Program-made: the position numbers and the translations under genes
Assembly (NCBI RefSeq): GCF_001006325.2
Contig: NZ_LBIA02000001.1
Span: 1,985,501 to 2,049,500, forward strand
DNA length: 64,000 nucleotides
Origin: Afipia massiliensis
Lineage (GTDB): Bacteria; Pseudomonadota; Alphaproteobacteria; Rhizobiales; Xanthobacteraceae
Direction: 5' to 3'
Shown here: positions 29,383 through 37,984 of the stretch, in pieces
Layout of the letters: the number at the start of each line of letters is the position of its first letter
Numbering within the stretch: position 1 is the first letter of the stretch
The notes under the pieces: generated by a model
What the model was told of the DNA's origin: nothing
Databases searched by the model: none
What the model saw: the letters and a program-made list of their open reading frames with translations, nothing else

Positions 29383-29415
29383 AATTGCCACCATTCAGAA
29401 CAAAACAGCGAACCC
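29374..29415. repeat. Putative attL repeat at the tRNA-Arg 3' end
   Basis: The 42 bp from GGCGCGCC in the tRNA acceptor end through CATTCAGAACAAAACAGCGA and ACCC recur at 35361-35402 with four differences. The right arm (TGCCACCATTCA...CAGCGAACCC) is outside the tRNA, so the repeat is not just tRNA homology. It fits the left junction of an integrated element. Confidence 0.65.
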
Positions 29416-29668
29416 TGATTATTCCGTGCTCAGCGCCGAATAAGCGCGACGGGCATAAGGACCGAAGGGTTCGAGTATAGCGAACGGACCGAGCGTCACG
29501 GCATACCGACGGTTGCTCATGCTCACCAGCGCTGAACCAGTTTCACCAATTCGCCTGGAACGAAGTTCTGACGTTTCTTTATGGTAAGAATGAAGGTCGA
29601 TCTCGATCATCACGGGGTCGTTAGCCTGAAAGGCTTCCAATTTCGATGTATCTGTGGGATTTTCGGGT

Positions 29669-30055
29669 GTGACCCGCCAAATTGCCATCCGCCAGCTAGT
29701 TGCGATCTCCATGATCGCAGGTCTGGTACTGGCTCCGTTGTCCCGGCCTGTCATGGCGGAATCGCCATCGGCTGGTGCGATAGCCGCCATGCCACACGAT
29801 ATGGCGGCGTCGGCGCGGACAGACGAAATGGCAAACGACATGCCGTGCTGTCCGTCGAAAGCTCCGGCGCCAATCGACTGTGAGAAGTGCCTGCTCATGG
29901 CGGTCTGCATGACCGCGAGCTTCGCGGCCGTGCCAGCATTCACCTTGCTCCGGTTTCCTGTTTTGTCCAGCCGAAGTTCGCGGCCGAAAGATGATTCCTG
30001 GCTCCAGAGCCTGGCCCATCCACCCCCCGACCACCCTCCTCGATTCCTGATCTGA
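29669..30055 (+). CDS. Cys/Met-rich exported small protein of a metal-efflux operon
   Basis: A 128-aa protein before the fixH-cusB-cusA set. It has an N-terminal signal segment (LVAISMIAGLVLAPLSRPVMA, likely cut near residue 30), then a Met/His-rich stretch (AAMPHDMAASARTDEMANDM) followed by five cysteines at about 60, 61, 71, 74 and 80 (CCPSKAPAPIDCEKC). A second hydrophobic stretch is at 76-100. Such residues often bind Cu(I)/Ag(I), and no CusF is present, so a periplasmic metal-binding role is a reasonable inference. The start is a GTG (29669); a GTG at 29654 is also in frame. No named family recognised. Confidence 0.7.
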   Translation: MTRQIAIRQLVAISMIAGLVLAPLSRPVMAESPSAGAIAAMPHDMAASARTDEMANDMPCCPSKAPAPIDCEKCLLMAVCMTASFAAVPAFTLLRFPVLSSRSSRPKDDSWLQSLAHPPPDHPPRFLI

Positions 30056-30150
30056 TCGGCGCTATCGCGCCGGCTCGCTGCCGCGTGGCCTTCGGGCTGC
30101 GCGGATAAACGCATGCCGCCTCGCGGCATCAGGATATTGAGGATCTCAAA

Positions 30151-30558
30151 ATGAAGACGTTCAAGTACATACGCGCCATTGGTGCTGCGCTCATCGGTAT
30201 TGCCATGACCGGATCGGTCACTGTCGCTCGTTCCGACATCAAGGATTACGAATTCCAGCTCGTTGATCAAACCGTCAAGGCCGGCCCGGACAGAACCGTT
30301 ACGGTTCGGCTCTTCAACAAAGCCACCGGCAAGCCGGTGCCGGATGCGGTGGTCTTCGCAACCCGTCTCGACATGGCTCCGGATGCCATGCAGGAGATGG
30401 CAACCAAGGTTGTGCCCGTCCCCGGCGCGGAGCCGGGCAGCTATAAATTCAAGGCCACGTTCGGCATGGCCGGCCGATGGCTGCTTTCGCTCGGCGCGAA
30501 AGTGCAGGGCGAGAACGGTACCGTCGAAGGCAAACTCGTCATCACGGCGCAGAAATGA
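30151..30558 (+). CDS. FixH/YtkA-like exported protein
   Basis: A 135-aa protein with a signal peptide (IRAIGAALIGIAMTGSVTVA) and a FixH/YtkA-like immunoglobulin fold: KDYEFQLVDQTVKAGPDRTV, then AVVFATRLDMAPDAMQEM and SYKFKATFGMAGRWLLSL. In metal-efflux operons such proteins accompany CusB/CusA; the conserved Met pattern (DMAPDAMQEM) could bind copper. The stop overlaps the cusB ATG (ATGA), indicating translational coupling. Confidence 0.82.
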   Translation: MKTFKYIRAIGAALIGIAMTGSVTVARSDIKDYEFQLVDQTVKAGPDRTVTVRLFNKATGKPVPDAVVFATRLDMAPDAMQEMATKVVPVPGAEPGSYKFKATFGMAGRWLLSLGAKVQGENGTVEGKLVITAQK

Positions 30559-31970
30559 GAACCGCGAGCCTGGTCATCGCGACCGTCGCCGCTGTGATAG
30601 CGGCGGCAGGTGGCGGATTCATGAGTGGTCGCGGGGTTCTTCGGACCGCTGATGCCCCAAGGATCGCTGTGGTCTCACAAGCGATTGCGCAGACGAGCAG
30701 CGAGCCGATCTACTACCAGGATCCGGACGGCAAACCGTTTTATTCTCTAACCCCCAAGAAGACTCCGGACGGACGCGACTACCGGGGCGTGCCTGCCGGC
30801 GCGGACATCAGCTTCGAGGAGGCATCCGCCCCCGAGACCATGCCGACGGCGCCGATGGACCGAAAAATCAAATACTACCGCAATCCGATGGGGCTGCCCG
30901 ACACGTCGCTAACGCCGAAGAAAGATTCGATGGGGATGAATTACATCCCCGTCTATGAAGGTGAAGACAGTGACGACAGATCGGTCAAACTGTCGCCAGG
31001 AAAAATCCAGCGCACCGGCGTCAAATCCGAGCCGGCAGCATTGCGTGTCATCCGCACATTGATCAAGGCGCCGGGAACGATCCAGCTCGATGAGCGCCGC
31101 ATCTCGGTTATTTCGATGCGCGCGGAAAGCTGGGTGCAAAAGGTTGCGAACGTCACCACCGGCGCAAAGGTCAACAAAGGCCAGCCGCTGATGGAAATTT
31201 ACAGTCCTGCGGTTGCAACAGCATCGGCTGAATACATTGCGACGATCAACTCCAAGACAACGGGTGGGGATGGATTTTACGGACGCGGCTCGCGGCAGCG
31301 GCTGATGAATCTCGACGTTCCGGATGCGGCGATTGTCGCGATGGAAAAGAGTCGAACCGTTCCAATTGCAATCGAGTGGTCGGCACCCCGCGACGGGATA
31401 GTGCTTGAACGAAACGCTATCGAAGGCATGCGCGCGCAGCCGGGCGACGTTCTGTTCCGGGTTGCGGACACGTCGGTGGTGTGGGCGATGATCGATGTCG
31501 CGGAACGTGATCTGGGAATGCTTGCGGTCGGACAGGCGGTAATCGTGAAGGCGCGCAGTTTTCCAAACCGGGAGTTCGCCGGGAAGATTAGCGTCATCTA
31601 TCCGCAAGTGAATCGCGAAACACGAACCGCCCGGGTGCGGATTGAACTGTCCAATTCGGATGGCGCGTTGCTTCCCGATATGTATGTGGATGCGGGCATC
31701 AACACTGGCAGCTCCGAGCCGGTCCTGACCATCCTGGAAAGCGCCGTTCTGGATACCGGGGCGAAGCAGGCGGTCTTCATCGACAAGGGGCAGGGACGTT
31801 TTGAGCCGCGCGACGTCATGCTTGGTCATCGTGGCGACGGTTATGTCGAAGTGCGGAAGGGTATCACCGAAGGTGAGCCAGTCGTCGTCTCGGCCAATTT
31901 TCTGATCGACGCGGAAAGCAACTTGAAGGCCGCCCTCAAGGGCTTCTCGGAAGCGGGAACTCAACCATGA
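30555..31970 (+). CDS. cusB: Efflux RND periplasmic adaptor, CusB type
   Basis: Membrane-fusion protein (471 aa) linking an RND pump to an outer-membrane channel. N-terminal signal anchor, then two heavy-metal-binding-like motifs: IYYQDPDGKPFYSLTPKK (about 52-69) and IKYYRNPMGLPDTSLTPKK (about 105-123), each followed by a Gly/Met segment. The adaptor core has a barrel-sandwich hybrid (SWVQKVANVTTGAKVNKGQP), a short alpha hairpin and beta-barrel/MP domains (ARSFPNREFAGKISVIYPQV). Overlaps fixH and cusA by 4 bp each. No outer-membrane partner gene is seen nearby. Confidence 0.9.
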   Translation: MRTASLVIATVAAVIAAAGGGFMSGRGVLRTADAPRIAVVSQAIAQTSSEPIYYQDPDGKPFYSLTPKKTPDGRDYRGVPAGADISFEEASAPETMPTAPMDRKIKYYRNPMGLPDTSLTPKKDSMGMNYIPVYEGEDSDDRSVKLSPGKIQRTGVKSEPAALRVIRTLIKAPGTIQLDERRISVISMRAESWVQKVANVTTGAKVNKGQPLMEIYSPAVATASAEYIATINSKTTGGDGFYGRGSRQRLMNLDVPDAAIVAMEKSRTVPIAIEWSAPRDGIVLERNAIEGMRAQPGDVLFRVADTSVVWAMIDVAERDLGMLAVGQAVIVKARSFPNREFAGKISVIYPQVNRETRTARVRIELSNSDGALLPDMYVDAGINTGSSEPVLTILESAVLDTGAKQAVFIDKGQGRFEPRDVMLGHRGDGYVEVRKGITEGEPVVVSANFLIDAESNLKAALKGFSEAGTQP

Positions 31971-34900
31971 TCGCCCGCCTGATTGCCTGGTCGGCGCGTA
32001 ACCTGTTGCTGGTGTTCTTTGGCGCCGGATTTGCGGCGGCTGCGGGAGTCTACGCCCTCGCACACTTGCCGCTCGATGCGATTCCGGATCTCTCCGACAC
32101 GCAGGTGATCGTCTACACCGAGTATCCCGGACAGGCCCCGCAGGTGATCGAGGATCAGGTCACCTATCCGCTGACCACAGCGATGCTGACCGTGCCAAGG
32201 TCAAAGGTCGTGCGCGGTTTTTCCTTCTTCGGGGTGTCGTTCGTCTACGTCATCTTCGAGGACGGTACCGATATCTACTGGGCGCGTTCGCGTGTTCTTG
32301 AATTTCTCAACGGCGCGGCATCGCGGTTGCCGTCTGGCGTAACGCCGACGATGGGGCCGGACGCTACCGGTGTGGGTTGGGTTTACCAATATGCGGTGAT
32401 GTCGAAGGAATTGAACCTCTCCGACACACGCGCGATTCAGGACTGGAACCTGAAATTTGCGCTCGCCAAAGCCGAAGGCGTAGCTGAGGTGGCGAGCGTC
32501 GGCGGATTCGTCAAGCAATACAACGTCATTCTCGATCCGCAGCGCATGCGTGATCTCGGCATCACCATGCAGAAGATGCGCGATGCGATCCGCGCCAGCA
32601 ACGCTGATGTCGGCGGCCGCACCGTCGAACTCTCGGAGTTCGAATATGTCATCCGCGGTAAAGGTTATCTGAAAGGTATCAATGACCTTGGCAACATCGT
32701 CCTCAAGACCAGTGGCGGCACACCGGTCCTGCTGCGCGATGTCGCCCGGGTCGAACTCGGTCCGGACGAGCGGCGTGGAATTACCGAACTCAACGGAGAG
32801 GGCGAGGTCGCCAGCGGCATCGTGCTGCAACGGTTCGGGGTCAACGCCCTCGATGTCATCGACAACGTCAAGAAACGCTTCAGGGAGATTGCCAGCAGCT
32901 TGCCCAAATCGGTCGAGATCGTCCCGGTCTATGACCGCTCCGAGTTGATTAATGCGGCCATCGCCACACTCAAGCATACGTTGCTTGAGGAGAGCGTGGT
33001 CGTAGCACTGGTCTGCATCGTCTTCCTGCTGCATGTCCGCAGCGCCTTGGTGGCTATCATCATGCTGCCGGTCGGCGTGCTGATGGCGTTCGGCGCGATG
33101 AAGCTGCTCGGTATCGGCTCCAACATCATGAGTCTCGGCGGCATTGCCATCGCCATCGGCGCCATGGTCGACGCGGCTATCGTTATGATCGAAAACGCCC
33201 ACAAACACCTTGAACGGGCCGAGCCCGGACGCTCGCGGATCGATATCCTGATCGAGGCCGCCTCCGAGGTCGGTCCGGCGCTGTTCTTCAGTCTGCTGAT
33301 CATCACCGTCTCGTTCATGCCGATTTTCACGCTGGAATCGCAGGAAGGCCGGCTGTTCAGCCCCTTGGCATTCACCAAGACGTTTGCGATGGCGGCGGCA
33401 GCTTTGCTGTCGATCACGCTGGTGCCCGCTATGATGGTGATTTGCGTTCGTGGCCGGATCATCCCGGAGCACAAGAATCCGATCAACCGATTCCTGATCT
33501 GGATTTATCGGCCGGTGATCAAGACCGTGATGCGCGCCAAAACATTGGTGATCCTTATGTCGCTTGGCGTGCTTGCCGTGACCGTGTGGCCCGCGCGGCA
33601 ACTTGGCACCGAGTTCATGCCGAACCTGAACGAAGGCACGCTGCTCTACATGCCGACGACGCTGCCCGGCATTTCGGTTACCAAGGCGGGCGAACTCCTG
33701 CAGACGCAGGACAGGATTATCAGGTCATTTCCGGAAGTGACGTCGGTTTATGGAAAGGCCGGACGCGCATTGACCGCCACCGATCCTGCGCCGTCCGAGA
33801 TGTTCGAAACTGTGATCAATCTGAAGCCGAAGGAGGAATGGCGGCCCGGCGTCACCATCGACAGCCTGACCACCGAGATGGACCGCGCGTTGCAATTCCC
33901 CGGCGTCTCAAACGCCTGGACCATGCCGATCAAGGCGCGCATCGACATGCTGTCGACCGGCATCCGGACGCCGGTCGGGGTCAAGGTGATTGGCACCGAT
34001 CTGATCGAGATCGACAAGCTGGCGAAGCAGGTCGAGCAAGTCCTGAAAGCTGTACCCGGAACATCGTCGGCGTATGCCGAGCGGGGCATCGGCGGATACT
34101 ATCTCGATGTAACTCCGGATCGGGCGGCTTTGGCGCGCTACGGCATCATGATTCAGGACGTCCAGGACGTCATCGGGACCGCGCTTGGCGGCCAGACCGT
34201 GACGACGACAGTGGAGGGCCGTCAGCGGTTCAGCGTCAACATGCGTTATCCTCGCGACTTGCGTGACAGTCCGCAGGCCATCGCCAACGATGTTCTGGTG
34301 CCGATGCCGGCCGGCGGCGCGGTACCTCTCGGCGAGGTCGCCAAGGTTGCGCCGTCACGCGGCCCGACCTCGATCCGCACCGAGAACGGCCAGTTGGCCG
34401 TTTACATCTACGTCGATATTCGTGATCGCGATCTCGGTGGTTATGTGACTGACGCGCAGCAGGCAGTGAAGGCGAGCATCCAGTTCCCGCCGGGCTCTTA
34501 CGTGGTCTGGAGCGGGCAGTACGAATATCTCGAGCGCGCAACTGCGCGCCTGAAGATTGTGGTGCCGGTCACGCTGCTGATCATCTTCCTGCTGCTGTAT
34601 CTCAACTTCCGCTCGGTCACGGATACGATGATTGTGATGCTGTCGCTGCCGTTCGCGCTGGTCGGCGGCATCTGGCTGATGTGGTGGCTGGGTTTCAACC
34701 TGTCGGTGGCCGTCGTGGTCGGCTTCATCGCGCTGGCGGGCGTGGCCGCCGAAACCGGCGTCGTGATGCTGATCTACCTCAATCAGGCGCTGGCGGAAAT
34801 CAAGGCGCGACGCGATGCCGAAGGACGAGAGCTGACTCGCCACGACCTTTATGATGCTGTCATGGAAGGCGCTGTCGAACGGGTGCGACCCAAGATGATG

Positions 34901-35104
34901 ACGGTGGTCGCCATAATGGCGGGGCTGCTGCCGATCATGTGGAGTACCGGCGCCGGCTCCGAGATCATGCAGCGCATCGCCGTGCCGATGATCGGCGGCA
35001 TGATCTCATCGACGCTGCTGACACTGATCGTGATTCCGGCGATCTACGGATTGATTAAAGAGGCGGGCCTTGAGAAAGCGCACCCGGTGGCGGCTGTGAA
35101 TTGA
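31967..35104 (+). CDS. cusA: Heavy-metal efflux RND transporter, CusA type
   Basis: Proton-driven trimeric RND pump, 1045 aa, with 12 TM helices and two large periplasmic loops. The start MIARLIAWSARNLLLVFFGA and YTEYPGQAPQVIEDQVTYPL are HME-RND signatures. TM4 carries GAMVDAAIVMIENAHKHLE (about 395-412), the monovalent Cu(I)/Ag(I) subclass motif rather than the Zn/Co/Cd one. The C-terminal half repeats the fold (VVGFIALAGVAAETGVVMLI). The substrate is inferred from the motif. The operon ends here, 230 bp before the next repeat. Confidence 0.92.
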   Translation: MIARLIAWSARNLLLVFFGAGFAAAAGVYALAHLPLDAIPDLSDTQVIVYTEYPGQAPQVIEDQVTYPLTTAMLTVPRSKVVRGFSFFGVSFVYVIFEDGTDIYWARSRVLEFLNGAASRLPSGVTPTMGPDATGVGWVYQYAVMSKELNLSDTRAIQDWNLKFALAKAEGVAEVASVGGFVKQYNVILDPQRMRDLGITMQKMRDAIRASNADVGGRTVELSEFEYVIRGKGYLKGINDLGNIVLKTSGGTPVLLRDVARVELGPDERRGITELNGEGEVASGIVLQRFGVNALDVIDNVKKRFREIASSLPKSVEIVPVYDRSELINAAIATLKHTLLEESVVVALVCIVFLLHVRSALVAIIMLPVGVLMAFGAMKLLGIGSNIMSLGGIAIAIGAMVDAAIVMIENAHKHLERAEPGRSRIDILIEAASEVGPALFFSLLIITVSFMPIFTLESQEGRLFSPLAFTKTFAMAAAALLSITLVPAMMVICVRGRIIPEHKNPINRFLIWIYRPVIKTVMRAKTLVILMSLGVLAVTVWPARQLGTEFMPNLNEGTLLYMPTTLPGISVTKAGELLQTQDRIIRSFPEVTSVYGKAGRALTATDPAPSEMFETVINLKPKEEWRPGVTIDSLTTEMDRALQFPGVSNAWTMPIKARIDMLSTGIRTPVGVKVIGTDLIEIDKLAKQVEQVLKAVPGTSSAYAERGIGGYYLDVTPDRAALARYGIMIQDVQDVIGTALGGQTVTTTVEGRQRFSVNMRYPRDLRDSPQAIANDVLVPMPAGGAVPLGEVAKVAPSRGPTSIRTENGQLAVYIYVDIRDRDLGGYVTDAQQAVKASIQFPPGSYVVWSGQYEYLERATARLKIVVPVTLLIIFLLLYLNFRSVTDTMIVMLSLPFALVGGIWLMWWLGFNLSVAVVVGFIALAGVAAETGVVMLIYLNQALAEIKARRDAEGRELTRHDLYDAVMEGAVERVRPKMMTVVAIMAGLLPIMWSTGAGSEIMQRIAVPMIGGMISSTLLTLIVIPAIYGLIKEAGLEKAHPVAAVN

Positions 35105-35720
35105 ACTGGTGGAGCCTGTCGCACGTCGACCAGAACGCGAGGCGTGAGACCTCCATGTTGCAGGTCGATGGCCTCGGTGGTTCGTTACGCTGGCGAGAAA
35201 TCCCCAAGATAAGAAGGCCTTCGCGGTGACTACCAACTCGACCGGAATGTCCGCGAAGCGGACGATCGAGATTGATGGCTTATCAAATGGCTTCGAGTAA
35301 TCTGGCTGAAAATTATAAAGCAATTTCAATGATATAAGAGTTCGTGATTATATTCTGAATGGCGCGCTAAAATGCCACCATTCAAAATAAAACAGCGAAC
35401 CCCGCGGCTACAGAGATGCGACCAATATTGGCGAGCTTCCGGTACCGAGTGCAAACGGACGTTTCGTGCAGGCTGATTGTTCTTCGCATTCGGACCCAAT
35501 GCTGACTTCTGGTCTGCTTCGGAACTGATGCGCCCAACTAGAAGAGCGTGCATCAACAGCGATCTCACGACGGTGTCTCGCCTCCATGAGATCACGGCGG
35601 TCGGAGTGGCATGTGGCGCCAGCGCGCGTGATGACGGCTGCAAAGCTGGGCCTGCCGAATTTCGATAAAACAGCGAACTCGCGTTAGCTTCAAGGAGGTA
35701 TCGTACTTAACTGGCAGCAA
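35105..35720. other. Gene-poor segment around the putative att site
   Basis: Apart from the composite repeat (35334-35402) and a partial copy of its right arm near 35665, I see no gene. Open frames here are short and have neither ribosome binding sites nor recognisable sequence. The composition is visibly more AT-rich than the flanking operons. It may be the eroded end of a mobile element. Confidence 0.55.
35334..35402. repeat. Putative composite att site between two stacked elements
   Basis: The right part (35361-35402) matches 29374-29415 beyond the tRNA. The left part (35334-35367, ATAAGAGTTCGTGATTATAT then TCTGAATGGCGCGC) matches 43906-43939 with four differences. The shared centre is GGCGCGC, the tRNA acceptor sequence. 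A site that joins one element's right end to the next element's left end should look like this. A partial right arm (ATAAAACAGCGAAC) recurs near 35665-35678. The surrounding 35105-35723 has no recognisable gene. Confidence 0.6.
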
Positions 35721-36075
35721 ATGCTGAACGACCTATGTACGATTGATATCTCGCCGATTGTGGCCGTTGCCCGGACGGCTCGCTGGACGGCCGGCATGAC
35801 TCGTCGGTTGGCCGCCGACGACGATCAGTTCGTCGTGATCGGTGGCGATCATTCTTGCGCAATCACGTGGAGCGGGATGTCTGACGCACTGCGAAAAGAC
35901 GGATTGCTTGGTTTGGTGTGGATTGATGCACACATGATACGCACACGTGCCGCGAACGACACATAGCGGCGCCATCAATGGAAGGCCTGTTGCGTGCCTG
36001 CTCGGCTATGGGGCGCGACCGGCTGATGTGCGACGTGATCTCAGCCAGGGTTTGAAAGAGGTGTGTCATGAGTGA
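35721..36075 (+). pseudogene. Broken arginase
   Basis: A fragment of an arginase/agmatinase (ureohydrolase). The first frame contains [20 protein letters not shown] and [12 protein letters not shown], the metal-binding GGDHS and DAH motifs. After residue 73 the frame is lost. The following family sequence reappears in another frame ([17 protein letters not shown], about 35965-36020) and ends in a TGA that overlaps the next ATG. The N-terminal half of the enzyme is also missing. The intact gene would convert arginine to ornithine, the substrate of the adjacent aminotransferase, so this was an arginine catabolic operon. Confidence 0.8.
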
Positions 36076-37291
36076 TCTCGCCAACCTCGAAGCCCGTTTC
36101 GGAGCATCCAACTATGCGCCGTTGCCGGTCACGATCGTCCGCAGCAACGGAGTTTATGTATGGGATGAGAGCGGGCGACGTTACATCGATATGATGGGGG
36201 CGTACTCAGCGGCCAGCTTCGGCCATTGCCATCCGCGTCTCGTTCAAGCACTCACCGAACAGGCCCGGCAGCTCGACACGGTATCCCGCGCCTATTTCAG
36301 CGATCGATTAGGGCCCTTCCTAGCGCGGGCCTGCACCCTGACCGGCATGGATCTGGCGCTGCCGATGAACAGCGGCGCGGAAGCGGTGGAGACTGCGCTC
36401 AAGGCTGCGCGCAAATGGGCCTACAAGGTCAAGGGCGTGCCGGGCGATCGGGCCGAGATCATTGCAGCAGAGGGCAATTTTCACGGCCGGACGATTTCCA
36501 TCGTCGGCTTTTCATCCGTTGCCCAGTATCGCGATGGTTATGGGCCATTCCCGCCCGGCTTCAGACTCGTTCCGTTCGGTGACGCAGCCGCGCTAAAAGC
36601 CGCGATCACACCGAACACTGCGGCCTTTCTGGTTGAGCCGATACAGGGGGAAGGCGGCATCAACGTGCCGCCGCCGGGTTACCTCGCGGAAGCCGGGCGC
36701 ATCTGCCGTGCAAACAACGTGCTGCTGCTTTGCGACGAGATCCAGTCTGGCTTGGGACGCACCGGCCGGCTCCTTGCCTGTCAGCATGATGGAGTAAAGC
36801 CTGACGGTTTGATGCTTGGCAAAGCGCTCGGCGGCGGACTCTTGCCAGTGTCGCTGTTTCTCGCGCGTCGCGAGGTGATGGCGGTTTTCACGCCGGGAGA
36901 TCACGGCAGCACGTTCGGTGGAAATCCGATCGCTGCTGCGGTCGGATTGGCCGCTCTTGAAACGCTGATTGACGAGGGATTGATCGAGCGGGCTGCGACT
37001 GTCGGCGCCCATCTTCTGAATCGGCTCGCTTCGATTAAGAACCCGATCATCCGCGATGTGCGAGGCCGCGGTCTGTTCGCGGGGGTTGAACTGGATCGTG
37101 ACTTTGCGAGTGCGGGTGCAGTGGCCGCGCGCCTGTTACGCGCGGGCGTGCTGACCAAGGATACTCACCGCAACACGATACGCTTTGCTCCGCCCTTGAT
37201 CATCGATCAAGCGCAAGTTGACTGGGCGGTGGATCGGCTCACCGAAGTTCTGGAGGACGTCGCCAAAACGGATACTCTTCTCAGGCAATGA
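36068..37291 (+). CDS. rocD: Ornithine--oxo-acid transaminase
   Basis: Class III PLP aminotransferase (407 aa), ornithine delta-aminotransferase type: N-terminal SNYAPLPVTIVRSNGVYVWD, then YIDMMGAYSAASFGHCHPRL and LPMNSGAEAVETALKAARKW. The PLP Lys is in GLMLGKALGGGLLPVS and the Asp in LLCDEIQSGLGRTG. It converts ornithine and 2-oxoglutarate to glutamate semialdehyde and glutamate. Intact, although the arginase ahead of it is broken. Ornithine could come from other routes. GABA or acetylornithine transaminase are less likely because of the N-terminal NYAPLPV region. Confidence 0.9.
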   Translation: MSDLANLEARFGASNYAPLPVTIVRSNGVYVWDESGRRYIDMMGAYSAASFGHCHPRLVQALTEQARQLDTVSRAYFSDRLGPFLARACTLTGMDLALPMNSGAEAVETALKAARKWAYKVKGVPGDRAEIIAAEGNFHGRTISIVGFSSVAQYRDGYGPFPPGFRLVPFGDAAALKAAITPNTAAFLVEPIQGEGGINVPPPGYLAEAGRICRANNVLLLCDEIQSGLGRTGRLLACQHDGVKPDGLMLGKALGGGLLPVSLFLARREVMAVFTPGDHGSTFGGNPIAAAVGLAALETLIDEGLIERAATVGAHLLNRLASIKNPIIRDVRGRGLFAGVELDRDFASAGAVAARLLRAGVLTKDTHRNTIRFAPPLIIDQAQVDWAVDRLTEVLEDVAKTDTLLRQ

Positions 37292-37488
37292 TACGATCAC
37301 CCGACGTCAGTCGACGTCGAATCTGACGCTCCTTGGCGAGCGGAAGGTCGTGGCCGAAATTGATGGTGCTGATGACCCGGGCGCATACAGGTCTTCCATG
37401 CGTCTGAGCCTGCCTAACTGTGCTATGCTGAGATTTATGAGAACTGCTCATGCCGGGTTGCACAGGGTCCTAACCAGGGAGGATGACC

Positions 37489-37782
37489 ATGGTAACGTAT
37501 GTCGTGCTTGCCAAGTTCACCGATCAAGGAATCCGCACCGCAAAGGAGTCTCCAAAGCGGGCAGATGCCTTCAAGCAATTAGCGAAGACGTTTGGAGTGA
37601 CCGTGAAGGACATCTTCTGGACGCAGGGGCGGTATGACGTCGTGACAATCGTCGAAGCGCCAGATGAGGCTTCCGCCATGTCGCTTAGCTTGAGTCTTGG
37701 CGCACTTGGCAACGTCCGCACCGAATCGTTGCGAGCCTTCTCGGCTGCGGACATGACGGCGATCGTCGGCAAGATGGTCTGA
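37489..37782 (+). CDS. GYD domain protein
   Basis: A 97-aa small cytoplasmic protein of the GYD family (ferredoxin-like fold): YVVLAKFTDQGIRTAKESPK, GRYDVVTIVEAPDEASAMSL and the C-terminal TESLRAFSAADM. The second ATG is taken as the start because GGGAGG is 6 bases upstream of it. Function of the family is not known; members are often encoded near amino-acid or stress genes. It follows rocD by about 200 bp on the same strand. Confidence 0.85.
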   Translation: MVTYVVLAKFTDQGIRTAKESPKRADAFKQLAKTFGVTVKDIFWTQGRYDVVTIVEAPDEASAMSLSLSLGALGNVRTESLRAFSAADMTAIVGKMV

Positions 37783-37984
37783 CGACGGACGTCTTTGACC
37801 GGCATCCATGGCCGCAGCCACATTAGGTTGTCTGCGTGGAACTGAAATCGCTCTAATACACCGCAACTGAACGTCTTCGTAAGCGCGGTTATCTAACGTC
37901 AAAGGCAGTTTCGCGTTTGGCTATAATTAGCTCGGCCGACGGACGCGTCGTGTCTTCCTAAGGTTTCACATCCGCGTCGCAGCT

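Noticed and set aside
32201-33601. A 466-codon minus-strand frame over cusA.
   Set aside because: Shadow of cusA; no start signal or family sequence.
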